A stretch of 64,000 nt of DNA from Cordia subcordata. Its lineage: Eukaryota > Streptophyta > Magnoliopsida > Boraginales > Cordiaceae. Location: contig JAPTOF010000007.1 of NCBI GenBank assembly GCA_028554755.1, positions 16,167,001 through 16,231,000 on the forward strand, in the 5' to 3' direction. The notes under the pieces were generated by a model that saw nothing but the letters and a program-made list of their open reading frames with translations, was not told the DNA's origin and did no database searches. Positions 45,248-56,575 of this stretch are shown piece after piece (positions within the stretch are counted from its first letter, which is position 1; every line of letters begins with the position of its first letter). Position numbers and translations under genes: made by a program.

Positions 45248-45605
45248 AATTCCTCCCTTGGCGAGAAGTGCCAAGAATCTCCATAGTAGGCGAGAACGTC
45301 ACTCTTCTCTTCGTCTCAGTCTTCACTTGACCTTCTTCACACTTGTCGCGTTCGTCTCTCAGCGCAGTGCGTCTCTCCAAGTAGCACACGTGTTTCTCAT
45401 TCTTCCTCCCATCAAGAACTAGCTCTTCTCCACGATACACTTTGCAGCAGTCTCCTTCACCAATGTACTTGTACCCTCTTGATGCCAACTGACCCAGTGA
45501 AATTATGTTGGACACACAAGATGGCACATACCTTACATTGGAGATGGTCTTGATACTACCATTGTTGAGCCTCAGGCGAACTCTCCTAATGCCAGCAACC
45601 TTCAT
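45087..45605 (-). pseudogene. Copia J protease C-terminal part
   Basis: Same frame as the upstream gag-protease frame but separated from it by one TAG (45609-45611). KVAGIRRVRLRLNNGSIKTI, NVRYVPSCVSNIISLGQLAS and the GEGDCCKVYRG stretch are the conserved second half of copia protease and its junction to GAG-pre-integrase. The frame then runs through KRRVTFSPTMEILGT into the polypurine tract and LTR (the last ~50 codons are LTR sequence). Integrase and everything after it are missing. It would only be made if the stop were read through. Confidence 0.8.
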
Positions 45606-45608
45606 CTT

Positions 45609-46643
45609 CTAGTTGTTCCCAACAATGATGTATCGAAGCCTCTTCCCCAAAAGCAAAGTGTCGAAACTAGCTTTATCATTGCAAACGTGAAACGTTCCCG
45701 CTGAATCCATCACCCAGTCAGTTTTCTTCCTCTTCGAGCCTTTATTAGCGTCCCCGCTTACCACCATCAAAACAGTCTCACTACCATCGTTATCATCACC
45801 TTCAATAAGGTTCGCAGAGTCCTCGCCATAAACCTTCTCCTTGGCCTTAGATCTCCACTCTCTAAGGCTATTTATGTCCTCTCTCAATCTAGGACATCTT
45901 GGTTGGATATGGCCTTTCTCTTTACAGTAGTAGCATTCTCGATCATCTTTTCCATCCCGAGCTCGACTTTTTGATCTCGATCTACCTCTGTGAGAATTCC
46001 CTCTTTCAGAACTCCTCCTTCGATTCGAACCTTCAACAGTTAGTGCTTGATCTCCACTAGGCACACTACTTCTTCCCAACATCCTCTCGTTCTCTCTCAA
46101 GAGCGCAGTCACTTCGTTTAGCTCGAAAGTCTTCTTCCCAATGAGGATTGATTGCACGAACGGCTTGTACGACTTCGGCAAGGAAGCTAGTAGTACGAGC
46201 GCCTGTTCTTCATCCATAATTCTCTTATCAGGCTCCGTAACACTTATGAGCTTGACCACTAACTTGTTGAATTTGTTAATGTGATCCTGAATGGCGGTTC
46301 CCTTTTCTATCTTGAACGAGTATAGCTCCATCCTCAAACACAATCGGTTGGTGATAGACTTCGACTCATAAATATTCTCCAACTTGTCAAACACACCGCT
46401 CACCATCGTTTCATCAATCACATGACATTTAATTTGCGGTGCTAATACCAACTGAATTGTACTTACAGCTCTTCGTTGTAGGGACTTCCACTTCTTATCA
46501 TTGACTTTTTCTAGTTTCGCCTCTTCTAGCACTTCATCAAGGCCTTGCTGCACCAAAAGGTCCTCGATAGTATTCCTCCACAAGTTGAAGTTCATGTTCC
46601 CATCGAATATTGGAATTTCAAACTTTGTATCGGTCGTCGTCAT
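45609..46643 (-). CDS. gag: Copia J Gag with protease start
   Basis: 344-residue open frame from ATG at 46643 (MTTTDTKFEIPIFDG). The leader upstream has in-frame codons but no better ATG. Residues ~10-200 form a UBN2/retrotran_gag capsid domain (IFDGNMNFNLWRNTIEDLLV, DHINKFNKLVVKLISV, LLASLPKSY). Residues ~207-229 are Ser/Arg-rich, and a zinc knuckle CYYCKEKGHIQPRC is at ~238-251. Near 311 the protease box reads WVMDSAGTFHVC: the usual DSGATFH has become DSAGTFH, so the DSG triad is broken. The frame ends at TAG inside protease. Gag itself is intact and could form particles; protease is probably inactive. Longest undamaged retroelement frame in the window. Confidence 0.9.
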   Translation of the reverse strand: MTTTDTKFEIPIFDGNMNFNLWRNTIEDLLVQQGLDEVLEEAKLEKVNDKKWKSLQRRAVSTIQLVLAPQIKCHVIDETMVSGVFDKLENIYESKSITNRLCLRMELYSFKIEKGTAIQDHINKFNKLVVKLISVTEPDKRIMDEEQALVLLASLPKSYKPFVQSILIGKKTFELNEVTALLRENERMLGRSSVPSGDQALTVEGSNRRRSSERGNSHRGRSRSKSRARDGKDDRECYYCKEKGHIQPRCPRLREDINSLREWRSKAKEKVYGEDSANLIEGDDNDGSETVLMVVSGDANKGSKRKKTDWVMDSAGTFHVCNDKASFDTLLLGKRLRYIIVGNN

Positions 46644-47027
46644 GGCTCCTGTGCACAAATTTGCTAAAACTCAGCAATCCAGCACGAATTTGGCAAAACT
46701 GACCCCAAAAATGGATTCAGGACGTCAAAAAACAGTGGGAAAACCCTCAGTCAATGCGGTCAAATCCTTGCAGCCCTTCAGTCAATGCTAGTCAAACCTT
46801 CTATTTGACTGTCTGACAATCCAACGGTCGAATCGTTCCAAAATTTTAGCAGCTTACTCTCCTTGCTGAGATGAACACACAACAATAAACAGATCGTCGA
46901 TCGGTCTCTAGGAATGCTGCCAAACGTGACCAGCAGATCAGCGATTTTTTTTACTCCTTTTCGGCTTTTTTTTTTTTATTTTTCGTGCAAACAGCGTCCT
47001 CTCTCCAACCTAGCTCTCGATACTACT
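46644..47027 (-). other. Element J leader
   Basis: Untranslated leader between primer site and gag ATG, homologous to 34730-35120 of element G (shared CTGATCTGCTGGTCACGTTT and a TTTGAC-rich stretch). Confidence 0.8.
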
Positions 47028-47470
47028 TGTTAGGAAATTAGGGCGCATCACACACACTCACGCAATGGAATTAAAGCACGAGTAACGAGAAAAGAATACG
47101 CACTATTAAACGTCGTTCGGCCCTCTGCCTACATCTACGAAAAACTCCACTAACATAAAAGAGTACAAATTTAATAAGACTTTTTTGCACGGCCCAAAAA
47201 GTCTAAACCCTTTCTCACGACGTTCTTACAATAGCTCTCTCTCTCTCTCTCTCAATCTAAACCTATTGCAAGACACATATATATCTTTCAACTAATAAAA
47301 AAGTCCTATTTATATAGGAGATTTCCTTGTCCTCCAAGACAAAGGATTTCCTAATCTATCAATCCTACCATAACTAAGACACTTATCATAACTAGAATTT
47401 TGACTCTCATTAAGACTCTTTCCTAATTTCAATATGGACTTGGGCTTAGCACTTGAGCCATAACCCAACA
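47028..47470 (-). repeat. 5' LTR of element J
   Basis: 443 bp, same ends as the other LTR; adjacent to the primer site and thus the 5' copy on -. Confidence 0.95.
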
Positions 47471-47475
47471 GTAAT

Positions 47476-48040
47476 TTTGGCTTTAAGTAGCTTTTTTATT
47501 TTTCACTTTAAGTAGTTACTGTTTGAGTAAAAATTGTAATTAAAAAAATAAGCATTTATATGTTTGGATAAAATGTGTTGAAAAGTAATTTATATTGTTA
47601 AAATGACTATTAAGTACATAAGAGTAGAGTATCAATTAAACCACAACATAAACATAGTTATTTATTTATTTTTTAAAAATATATTATCAATATATTACAA
47701 TTTTATAATTTAATATATAATAAAATATATAATAATTACTAAATAAACTATGCTAATAAAGATAAAAGGACAGGTATAATATATAAGGTCAAAGATAGTT
47801 TAAGAATAAAGAGAAAGGTAAGGATAAAATACTAAATGGTTTAGTGAAGAATAATTTTTTTTCAAAGTACATAAAAATCATAAAAAGCAAAAGTTAGAGG
47901 TAAGTAGCTTTTTTTTTTTTTTTTGTGGCTTAAAGTCACTTAAGAAAAAAAATTATTAATCAAAACAAAAGTGTCTATAGGTTTGACCAATTTAAATCCC
48001 AAAACCAAACACCCTTTAAGTACCTAACCAAGAAGATAAA
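47476..48040. other. AT-rich sequence, possible MITE host of element J
   Basis: The right end AACCAAACACCCTTTAAG and the sequence left of J (CTAAGAGGGTTTTATGATTGG, 44757-44777) look like weak terminal inverted repeats. With J removed they would bound about 0.6 kb of AT-rich DNA with CTTTAAGTAGCTTTTT motifs. No coding sequence. Confidence 0.3.
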
Positions 48041-48044
48041 TAAG

Positions 48045-48240
48045 GTAGTAAGGGTAGCTCAAATGGTTAATGCTACTTTTCTAAATGTGAAGTCTTGAGT
48101 TCAATTCTCGTGGGTTTGGGGGTTTGAAAAGAAACTAGGGTAATAAATAAATTAACCATTTGAAATTTATCCGCTGAATTTATTTACTGTGGAGCCACAT
48201 TTGAGGAAGGACTTTGCTTATGAAATTCTCTAAGAGATGG
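48045..48240 (+). repeat. tRNA-derived SINE-like sequence
   Basis: A polymerase III-type box A (TAGCTCAAATGG, about 48055-48066) and box B (GAGTTCAATTC, 48097-48107) at the spacing of tRNA-derived SINEs. The 3' end and target duplication were not resolved. It is not a tRNA gene: no cloverleaf stems or CCA-proximal stem pairing are seen. Confidence 0.5.
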
Positions 48241-49730
48241 TCCACCATTCTTAGTTGGCTATTTATGTTGTTGTATTAATTGGTGCGAACCGATTCTGAA
48301 GTTTGCAGATTATATTATTTATTTCACTCATGAATAAGTTAAACATACGTTTTGCATATTTAGAAATCTAAATGAACTATTTTGTGACTTGTGTTGGTAT
48401 GAAATTGAAGTTTTTTGTATATTTTCTCTAATATTTTCTGTAGAATTCTTTTTTTGGCACTCTGCATAAACAAATTTGACTTGAAGGTCAATATTGAAAG
48501 GTTTAATAGCTGGAGGTCGACACAGAAAGTGTGTGAAACCAAGAGCTTCATGCCTAAATTCAGCTTACTTTGAATTTGTTGGAAGTTGGTAAAAGAGTGG
48601 TTCATGAATGCAATATGTTAAAACTCTTGGATTATTCCCCCAGCCGCGCTGGGGGGCGGGGGGGGGGAGGGGGGGCCGAGGGGGAGGGAGTGGGAGTGGT
48701 TGTGGGCTTGTGTTGGCAGCATAAGTTGGAAGAGGAGGAAAACTGATTAAGTTCATGTCACATTATCAGGCATCAAAAATAACTTCTATTAGGCACATTC
48801 CATGAATCAAACATCCCCTTAATTTTGACTCTATTTAATTCTGGTGGAAGATTTTAGTTTCCCAACTAATTAAGGTGATTTTGGTCAGCATTTTTAATTG
48901 TATATTTGATTCACAAAATTATTGCATCTACCATTATGCTAACACATGCACAACAAATGTGACTAAGAAATTTTTCACTTAGTGGTCATGTATTTATGGA
49001 AGCTTGGAAGATGGCCAACCATTTCAAACAAATAGGTTAGAATAAACAAATAGCTTTCTGGTTTGGGATATGAATCTGGACCCGCAATGTGTGTGTATAT
49101 ATAAATAGAGAGAGAGAGAAAGAGAGAGACTAGCATTTATTGTTGTGCTATGCACGGGCTCTAATATATTTTTTGTTATTGATTCTAGATTTGTTATACT
49201 TCAATACTTATAAGTTTTATTTAAATTAAAGGTTACTTATATAGTTCTTATGATAACATAAAAAATAAAGAATAATTAACAATATTCTTCAAAATTTTAT
49301 TGATAAATTATAGACAAAGAAAGAAGACAACTTCTTTCAAAATTCCAAAGCTCCATTTCTAGAATAATTAATTCTCGTCACAACTCTAACTTGAGCTATT
49401 ATATATTTTTTTTCAACCACTCTAATGTTCATGAATGATATTAGATACGTACCATCTGTCCTTAAATTGATGTGATTAAAGCATTATTAATATTTAAAAA
49501 CATTAATATAATTTTTAGTTGACATGCCAAGTTCTTATTTACTTGGAGAGCTGACGTGTCAAACTTTCCCATTACAACAAGAATAATTACACATATTGTA
49601 GCTCCTAGTTATTTTTAGAAATGTAATAAAATTAACTAGTTACGTTCAAGCATAAAGATTTTCAATGTAATAAAAAATTAACGCTACACCAGAGAGTGTA
49701 ACTAACGTTTGTTATATTGGAAGTACAGTT
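48241..49730. other. Intergenic with G-rich tract and GA microsatellite
   Basis: No gene supported. Contains CCCCAGCCGCGCTGGGG followed by a G-rich run (48638-48705), and a TA/GA simple repeat at about 49094-49132. The rest is AT-rich unique-looking sequence. Confidence 0.5.
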
Positions 49731-51134
49731 TGTCACGTCCTCAAATTTTACACCATAAATATTTGAGAAGCAAGACCCCCGTATACCTAGGAAGGAGACT
49801 TTACCTAAGCCCACAAGGCTTCTTTCAATTCAAAATTACAGCTAAAAGCTAATGATAATCTTAACAAAGATTACAATTCATAAATCTCCACATTTACAAG
49901 ATATTGATACGTCTAAAATTTTCAAAGAATAGATTTAATCTCAACTCAAAAAGAGTTTCATCGACCATGTCTAATGCTAAATTTATATTTCCTCATCAAA
50001 TAGATAACTTGAAATTTTCCCCCAAAAAGACTCTATTCCTCCCTCTACAAAATACATTGACTAAAAAGAATGAGCATAAAACTCCATAAGAAGGAAACTT
50101 CCTTAGAAAATAGTGTGGGACCTTATATCAATTAAAAAAATAATTGTTTAACAATTTTCAAATTTCAAGATAAGATACATAGTATATCAAACACTAATAT
50201 AATGACTGTTCAAACAAGGCAAAACCTATATCGAACACAAAATACCAAAGCGAATTAATTCTTATAGGCTGTGGTCATGACATAACAATAAAAAAAATGG
50301 TTCATTTTGTCCAACTACCAAAGATGAGTAGGATATTTTCAATAAGCAGTGCACTACACGATACAACAACAAAGACGGTGTACAACCCCCATCGATGCAA
50401 GGGTCACAATAATGAGAATCATTGCCAATTAAAATCACGGCCTAGATGTGATATCGAAATATAGTAAGCCCAAAACTTTAAAATCTTTCTTTAATAAGTT
50501 CAAAGCTCACAATTTGACTTACAAGAATAACTTTCAAATGCACTTTCTCAACACTTTGGTGCCATGTTTATTTTGAAAACATATATGCATAATAAGCCTT
50601 TCCAATTCTTTTGTAAGGAATAGAAACTAGTTTACTTTACAGAAATATGTATTTACCAAGGATTTTTGCAACAGTTTTAAGCAAAAGTTTCAAAATACAA
50701 TTGAAACAATGCTAGTATTTTAGTAACATAAATACATATGCATAAGGTTTATATTTAAAGGGGAAGTCCCAACTACATATAAAGAAGGTTACCAAAGAGA
50801 AAGCCTCATACATCAATCAATCACCACTACAACTCTTTCACTGAATGATCATTGTCTAAGCTATTAGTTTCTCAACTGTAGATTTTTCTCTCAACATCTT
50901 TTTCTAATATAGTGAAGAGTTAGATGGGCGTTACAAAACTTTAGGACTTCCTATATTCAATTTCAAAGAAAATGTTACATATTTCCTAATTATATGTGCG
51001 ACATGCTTGTTATACCGACTACCTTCAATTTAAAAATAAATATGAGCTACAACTCTTCTAATTCCATAGATTTCCATTACAATTGTATCATTTTATTTAT
51101 CTATTCTTTTTATAAAAAATTATGGGGCATTACA
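49731..51134 (+). repeat. Candidate solo LTR (TGTCACGTCC...GGCATTACA)
   Basis: 1404-bp interval with TG...CA ends. TGTCACGTCC and GGGGCATTACA resemble ends of plant gypsy LTRs (TGTCAC...GTTACA). The flanks CAGTT and CTATT do not match well, so a target duplication is not demonstrated. There is no internal coding sequence; the + frame 49904-50089 is not recognisable. Confidence 0.5.
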
Positions 51135-51400
51135 CTATTAATTTTTTTTTAAGCAAAAGGGAGGAACTTCTCCCTAACGTTTTATTGCATCAAAACTAAG
51201 ACTACAAGGTAAGGAGGGGACACTAGCCTTACTCCTTAAAACAACCTATGCTAATGTAGGTATGGACAACGAATGTAATTTAAACTTTGTTACATCTTTT
51301 CTTTTGTTAAACCCCTCCCCTATGGGATTTAAATCCAAGAATTCACACCTAGAAGAGATAGCCTCAACTATTTGAGCTATCCCCCAATCCCAAACTTTGT
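51135..51400 (-). repeat. tRNA-derived SINE-like sequence, minus strand
   Basis: On - a box A-like ATAGCTCAAATAG (complement of 51368-51380) is followed by a box B-like GGATTTAAATCCC (complement of 51325-51337), preceded by GGATTGGGGG. The left part (51135-51300) may be its 3' body. Confidence 0.45.
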
Positions 51401-51957
51401 TACACTTTGAGATGTAAAAATGAAAATTTCAAATTTATATATTAACGACTCTTTCATGTGTAATAAACTTTTTACTATCTTAAAAAAATTAAAATTAAAA
51501 ATTACAATATCATCACTATGGTTTTAAATGTAACAAATATTTGTTACATTTATGAAACTGTGATTAAAATAAAAATTATTATCTTACTCTTCTACACTTG
51601 CTACAAGCGTAACAAAAATATTTAGCTACTAGTCTGAAATCTTGTACTATACACACACACACACACATGTGGTGTGTATAAAGGTGAGTTGTCTCAGTTT
51701 GCACCTTATCAATAGTATGTTTGGATTGATATTATTTTAAAATACTTTTCCTATTGAAATTAAGAGATATCTTATAAGATTTAAAACATATTTTCACATG
51801 CATCCCATGAAATAGTTGTAAAAAAATAAGATGGAGATAGATTACTTATATCTTACAAGATAAAAAGTATAGGTTGTTTTGAGTTTTCATAGCATGCGTT
51901 TGATAAGATGTTTTAAATCTTATAAAATATCTCCTCATTTCAATAAGAAAAAATCAT
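51401..51957. other. Intergenic, AT-rich
   Basis: Only an (AC)n tract at 51646-51667. No gene seen. Confidence 0.5.
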
Positions 51958-52330
51958 GCATTGTTCATTTTGTAGTGACTTTTGATTTTTCCCTTCCATG
52001 ATAGACTTTTCTTTAGTTTGTTTTATATGGAAATTAATTAGTTAAAATTTTATTACTGTTTTTCTTGGAGAGGAACAACTCTACATGCCACATTATATTC
52101 ATTCGTGACTTCCTGGACAGTGAAGTAATTATAAATAGGATAAAGTCATGCATTGTATTCATTTCGGAGTGATTTTTTATTTTTTTCTTCCATGATAGAC
52201 TTTTCTTTATCTTATTTTCCATGGCAATTAATTAGTTAAAATTTTATTATTGTTTCTCTTGGAGAGGAACAACCCTACATGCCACATTCATCCATGATGT
52301 CTTGGACAATGAAATTATTGCAAAAGGGAA
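51958..52330. repeat. Tandem duplication of a ~190-bp unit
   Basis: 51958-52148 and 52149-52330 share TTCCATGATAGACTTTTCTT, AATTAATTAGTTAAAATTTT, CTTGGAGAGGAACAAC and CTACATGCCACATT in the same order with modest divergence. Confidence 0.8.
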
Positions 52331-52930
52331 ACCCTGCTATTTCCTTCCACAGGTCCCAACTGTTTAGTTTCTAGGCTCTTATACTATATAAAAAATTAAT
52401 GATGTTGATTTGTAAAAATCAATTGGTTAATATAGGAGTAGTTCAGGACCTTATAAAGTGATCTTATACTTTATACTTTTTGCATGTAGGATATTTCAAC
52501 ACCTACTCACGTGTGCCCCCAACCAAGAGCGGTAATGCTAAACCAGGAATTTAACCCGAACCAAGAGCCAAGAATATAATGTGGGGGATAAATTGCCCTT
52601 GGCCCTTTTAATTCATCATAAATCCACATTATTCTTGATGGTTTTAAAATAGACTCAGAATCCCTTTGTTGTGATTAAATGTATTGCCACTTACCGCATT
52701 TCAGGGAATACATTTTACACATTTAAATATCACAAATAACAACAGACTATTTACCTTTTCTTTTTTTCAAAATAAGCATTTTATCGAAGGGCAATCCAGT
52801 GTGAACTTCTGTCAATAACTCTCTATTCACGTTGTCTCCACGTCAATTAACTGAATATTTTCATTGACTAAAAGAGAAAGCCAAAAAAAAAAAAAAAAGA
52901 AGAAGAAGAAGAACTTTTCTAGTCAATTAG
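52331..52930 (+). other. Distal upstream region of the receptor kinase
   Basis: No gene. 52585-52930 matches the orphan copy at 41876-42130 (TAGACTCAGA, TTGTGAT-AAAT, TTTTCATTGACTAAAAGAG-like blocks). Confidence 0.6.
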
Positions 52931-55879
52931 TAAAATAAAGTCATCCAAGGCATGACTGTATTGTCCAATATTATTATAATATAAAATTTATAATATGTGA
53001 TAAATATTTATTAAAAAATTTAGTAATCTTGCAAGGAGTTAAAGAAATTTTATTTATGCTTATATTTCTTTTTATAAAAATTGAAACCTAAAAATGTGTT
53101 AAGTTTTGTCTCTTTGCTATTTTGACAAATTTGATGAGATTGATTATAAAGTGAAAATGAAGTTATTGAAACAATAGAGTTGGGTGAATATGGGATGGAA
53201 ATATGTAAATTTTCTAATGTATTTTACCTTATCTACTTGGAATTTTAAGCATAAAATTTATACATTAGTCCCATTGAAAGGTTAACTTTTTATTCCTAAG
53301 TATATTTATGTAATTTGAGATAATTTCAAAATTATTTAAACTTAGAAAATTATAATTTAGAAAAATTTAAACCTTATGAATTTATGTTTTGTCCAACCTT
53401 TCATATCTATAATTAAATTTAATTTCAATTAACACAATATGAGTCAACAAATAACAAAATGATAAAAGAATGAAATGTGAACACGAAAGTCCCAAACTCA
53501 CTATCTAAATTATGATCAGTTCTATAATTTTAATACCCAATTGAATAGTTTTTTGCTCTCAAAGTTTAAAAATTTAAACTTGAAAATTAAGAAATTCAAA
53601 ATCAATATCCACTCTTGGCAGAAATTTGATAAACATGATAAGCAGAGAAGCCAAAAAAAAAATGAAGAAGAAGATAGCAAATGGTTTTTGTTAGGAGGAA
53701 AAAAATAATGATTTAAACTGTCTCAAAATTTTAAATTTTATTTTTTTGAAGTCTATAAGTATTTTAATATAATTTGGAATGATCTGATAGTTATTTGAAT
53801 TTACATCATTGTAATATTGGTAAATTTAAATTTTTATATTTATTAATTTTCAACTTTTCATATCTATTTTCACATTTAATATAAATTAGTACTTTACAAT
53901 TTAAAAAATCTATCTATTTTCTCATTTAGTGTAAATTAGCATACATTTAACAAATAACCAAAAAAAAAAAAAGAAAGAAAGAAAACTGAATGCGAGATAA
54001 CCCAAAAGCTAAATATAGTAAGTCGATCAGCTTTTATGATTTTAAATGTTCAATTTAACAGCTTTTTAACCCTAGAAGTTCAAATTTTGAACTTAAAATT
54101 TTAAACAAATTTCATTCTTAACCTAATCAGATAGTTTTATTGACCCCAAATATAAATTTTTAAAATACCAAAAGCAAAAAATGTATGATTTATAGAGAAG
54201 AGAAGAAGAGAGAGCATCTATATATATATGTATGTATGTATGTATATGTATATATATATAAAAGTTAAACCTTTTTTAGCATTGTGAGAGTGCCATGTCA
54301 GTGCTTACATGGCACGGTTATTTTATTATTTATTATTTATTATTTTACTTTTTATTATTTTTTATCTTTATGAATATACATTATTAACTTTAATTGAAAT
54401 ATTAAATGATGAATCAATTAATACTTAAAATAAAATTCAATTGTGAATTCTAAAAAATTTATTTATTTTTATCTATTATGCATATATATATATATATATA
54501 TTATTAGCATTAGAAATTTAATTTTCAATAAATTAATTCTCAAATAATATTCATTTGTAAAATCCAAGTAAATTTAATGTTTACCATTAAAAATTACTTT
54601 TTCTGAGCATTATAAGAGTGTCATATCAACACTTATATTGTAATGAATATTTTTTTATTAGCTTATATAATACATTATTATTTATTATTTATTTTATTTT
54701 TATTTTTGTGGAGGTAATAAATTATTAATTAAAAATTAATATAATCAATCAAATAATGCTTACAATATAATCTGTTTATGAACTTCAAAAGGTTCATTTA
54801 TTACCATATATAGAAATAAACATATATATACATATATATATATATATTCTTAGTTTTTAATTTAGAAATTTAGTTACTAATAGATTAATGCTCAAAAGCC
54901 TTAATGTATTTTTTATTTGTGAATTTGAAAATTTAAACCTTAGTAAATTTAACATTTATTATTTGAAAAAAAATCCATGCAAAACACAAAATATTCATGA
55001 CTAAATTATTTATATGTTATTAAAAGTAAATAAAATAAATTTAATTTAATATTTTTAATCAAAAAATAAATCCTTGCGGAGCACAAATAAAAGTGCTCTA
55101 GTATAATTTAGGTTGGGAAAGACAAGGGAAAAAATTGAGTGAATGTACAATTATCCACTTGAATAACTTTTTTGGTTCTAGAAATTTAAAAACTTGAACA
55201 TGAAAATTTAAACCAATTCCTTTGATTTTATGAATTTTAATACCTAATTGAATAAGTTTTTTTGCTATTAAAACTCAAAATATTAAAAACTTGAACCAAT
55301 TCCTATGGTTGAAAGACAAATTATTTTGCTAGCAAAAGCAAAAAGAAAAAAAAACAAATGTAAAATTATATATTTTCTATGCTTGAAATGAAATCATAAC
55401 TTTGCCATAATAAATATTAGATAACTCACCGTTAACAATTATTCCTCATTTTGAAAGTTATTACAATATTGTCCTGGAGGAGATTCATGAATGAATATTA
55501 ACATGAGGAAGTGAATCTTTTTAGCATGGTAGATATATATAGAGAGAGAAATTAAAATTCACATGGTTAATAAACTTTGAACACCACATGATCTGTCCAC
55601 TTGAAAAAAAAAAGTGGGGGGGGGGGGGTCTTATCTTGGAATTGTGTTCAGCAAAAAAAATGATGATGAGCGTGACAAAAGTATAGCATGATTGACCTTG
55701 GTAGGCCCCAGCTTGGCGTGTGAGAAAACGATAGCAGCGTTGTTCAAGTCCAGTCCACAAGGTCAATGTGCCAAACAAATATGTCAACATTAATTGCTTG
55801 GTTAACAATAATAATAATAATAATAATAATAAAATTTCTAAACTATCCTGACAACTATCGCTCTAGGAAAAGTGATTTT
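52931..55879. other. AT-rich noncoding block with internal duplication
   Basis: Strongly AT-rich, no gene. 54280-54601 and 54602-54970 are diverged tandem units, each starting AGCATT-T-AGAGTG-CAT. A motif around TAATACC-AATTGAATA-GTTTTTTTGCT recurs at 53530 and 55245. Simple repeats: TATG/TA (54218-54262), TA (54480-54502, 54820-54846) and ATA (55804-55831). This whole block is missing from the orphan copy at 41850-42760. Confidence 0.55.
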
Positions 55880-56575
55880 TTTTATATATAGAGTGATGAA
55901 GAGTGACTTGAGTCCAAGACACGGCACGGTCACAGTCGGACAAATAATGTTAGATGGTGGAAGAGAAATTGGGAAAAGTGAAAGAAATAATGGCTCGTCT
56001 CGAGACCTTATCGGTTCTTGACTTCATGATGACATAACATTTCTTGATAGAAATTCTACCATTTTAAAAGAGATTTGAATCTTCTCCTCACAAATATTTT
56101 TCTTCTGACATTTTAAATTGTATTTCAACTAATTATTTTACTCAAAAAAGTTAAGCTTTTACTTTCTCTCCTATTATTTAAAATTTGAAAATAAAACATT
56201 TGGCCAAGATGTGTTGTTAAAATATTATTTGAAACTTTATATTGACTTCCGAATAATCCTCTTTTTTTGGTCGAATATTGACTTCCGAACAATCCGCTCA
56301 ATCTTTTTCCCCAGTTGACAAACAAATTTTTTTTTTTTTTGGCAAGTGCCAAAATAAATCGTAATCATGTAGTCCAAGAGCGCTTGAAGCTAAAGTTTTG
56401 TTAAAAGAAAAGTCTTTGCAGCTATTTCCGCGTCGATTCGTCCCTAAGACACGACATAGGAGCATAATGACCAAAAAAAAAAAAAAAAAAAGAAAAAGAT
56501 CTATATTAGAGATGATGCCTCAACACTTCAATATTCCACGCCTTTGAAAGTTTGTTGCAGCTTTTATCCTGTATT
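55880..56575 (+). promoter_or_regulatory. Proximal upstream region of the receptor kinase
   Basis: Directly 5' of the gene. 55905-56480 is conserved in the orphan copy (42145-42700), and in both copies the module is bracketed by a direct repeat of GTCCAAGACACGGC-like sequence (55911 and about 56441 here; 42151 and about 42661 there). TATATATAGAG at 55884-55894 and CTATATTAG at 56501-56509 are possible TATA elements. The transcription start cannot be fixed from sequence. Confidence 0.45.

Larger units (their letters stand above)
44804..47470 (-). mobile_element. Gag-protease-only copia derivative J (TR-GAG-like)
   Basis: 2667-bp element on -, flanked by perfect target duplication GTAAT (44799-44803, 47471-47475). 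LTRs of 444 and 443 bp differ at roughly 7% by eye. The primer site is a mutated tRNA-Met type (TAGTATCGAGAGC, about 47013-47026), and the polypurine tract is AAGGGAGGAATT (about 45248-45259). The internal region has gag and part of protease but no integrase, reverse transcriptase or RNase H. LTRs and leader are homologous to element G. The layout matches known terminal-repeat elements carrying only a GAG domain. Confidence 0.93.

Noticed and set aside
47476..48040. Confident call of a MITE split by element J
   Set aside because: The proposed terminal repeats are short and imperfect and no target duplication was found; noted only as a possibility.
48045..48125. Possible tRNA gene
   Set aside because: Box A and B are present, but arms do not pair into a cloverleaf; a tRNA-derived SINE fits better.
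56552..56575. Extending the receptor kinase start upstream to 56552
   Set aside because: The codon there is TTG; the first ATG in frame is at 56576 and gives a normal signal peptide.
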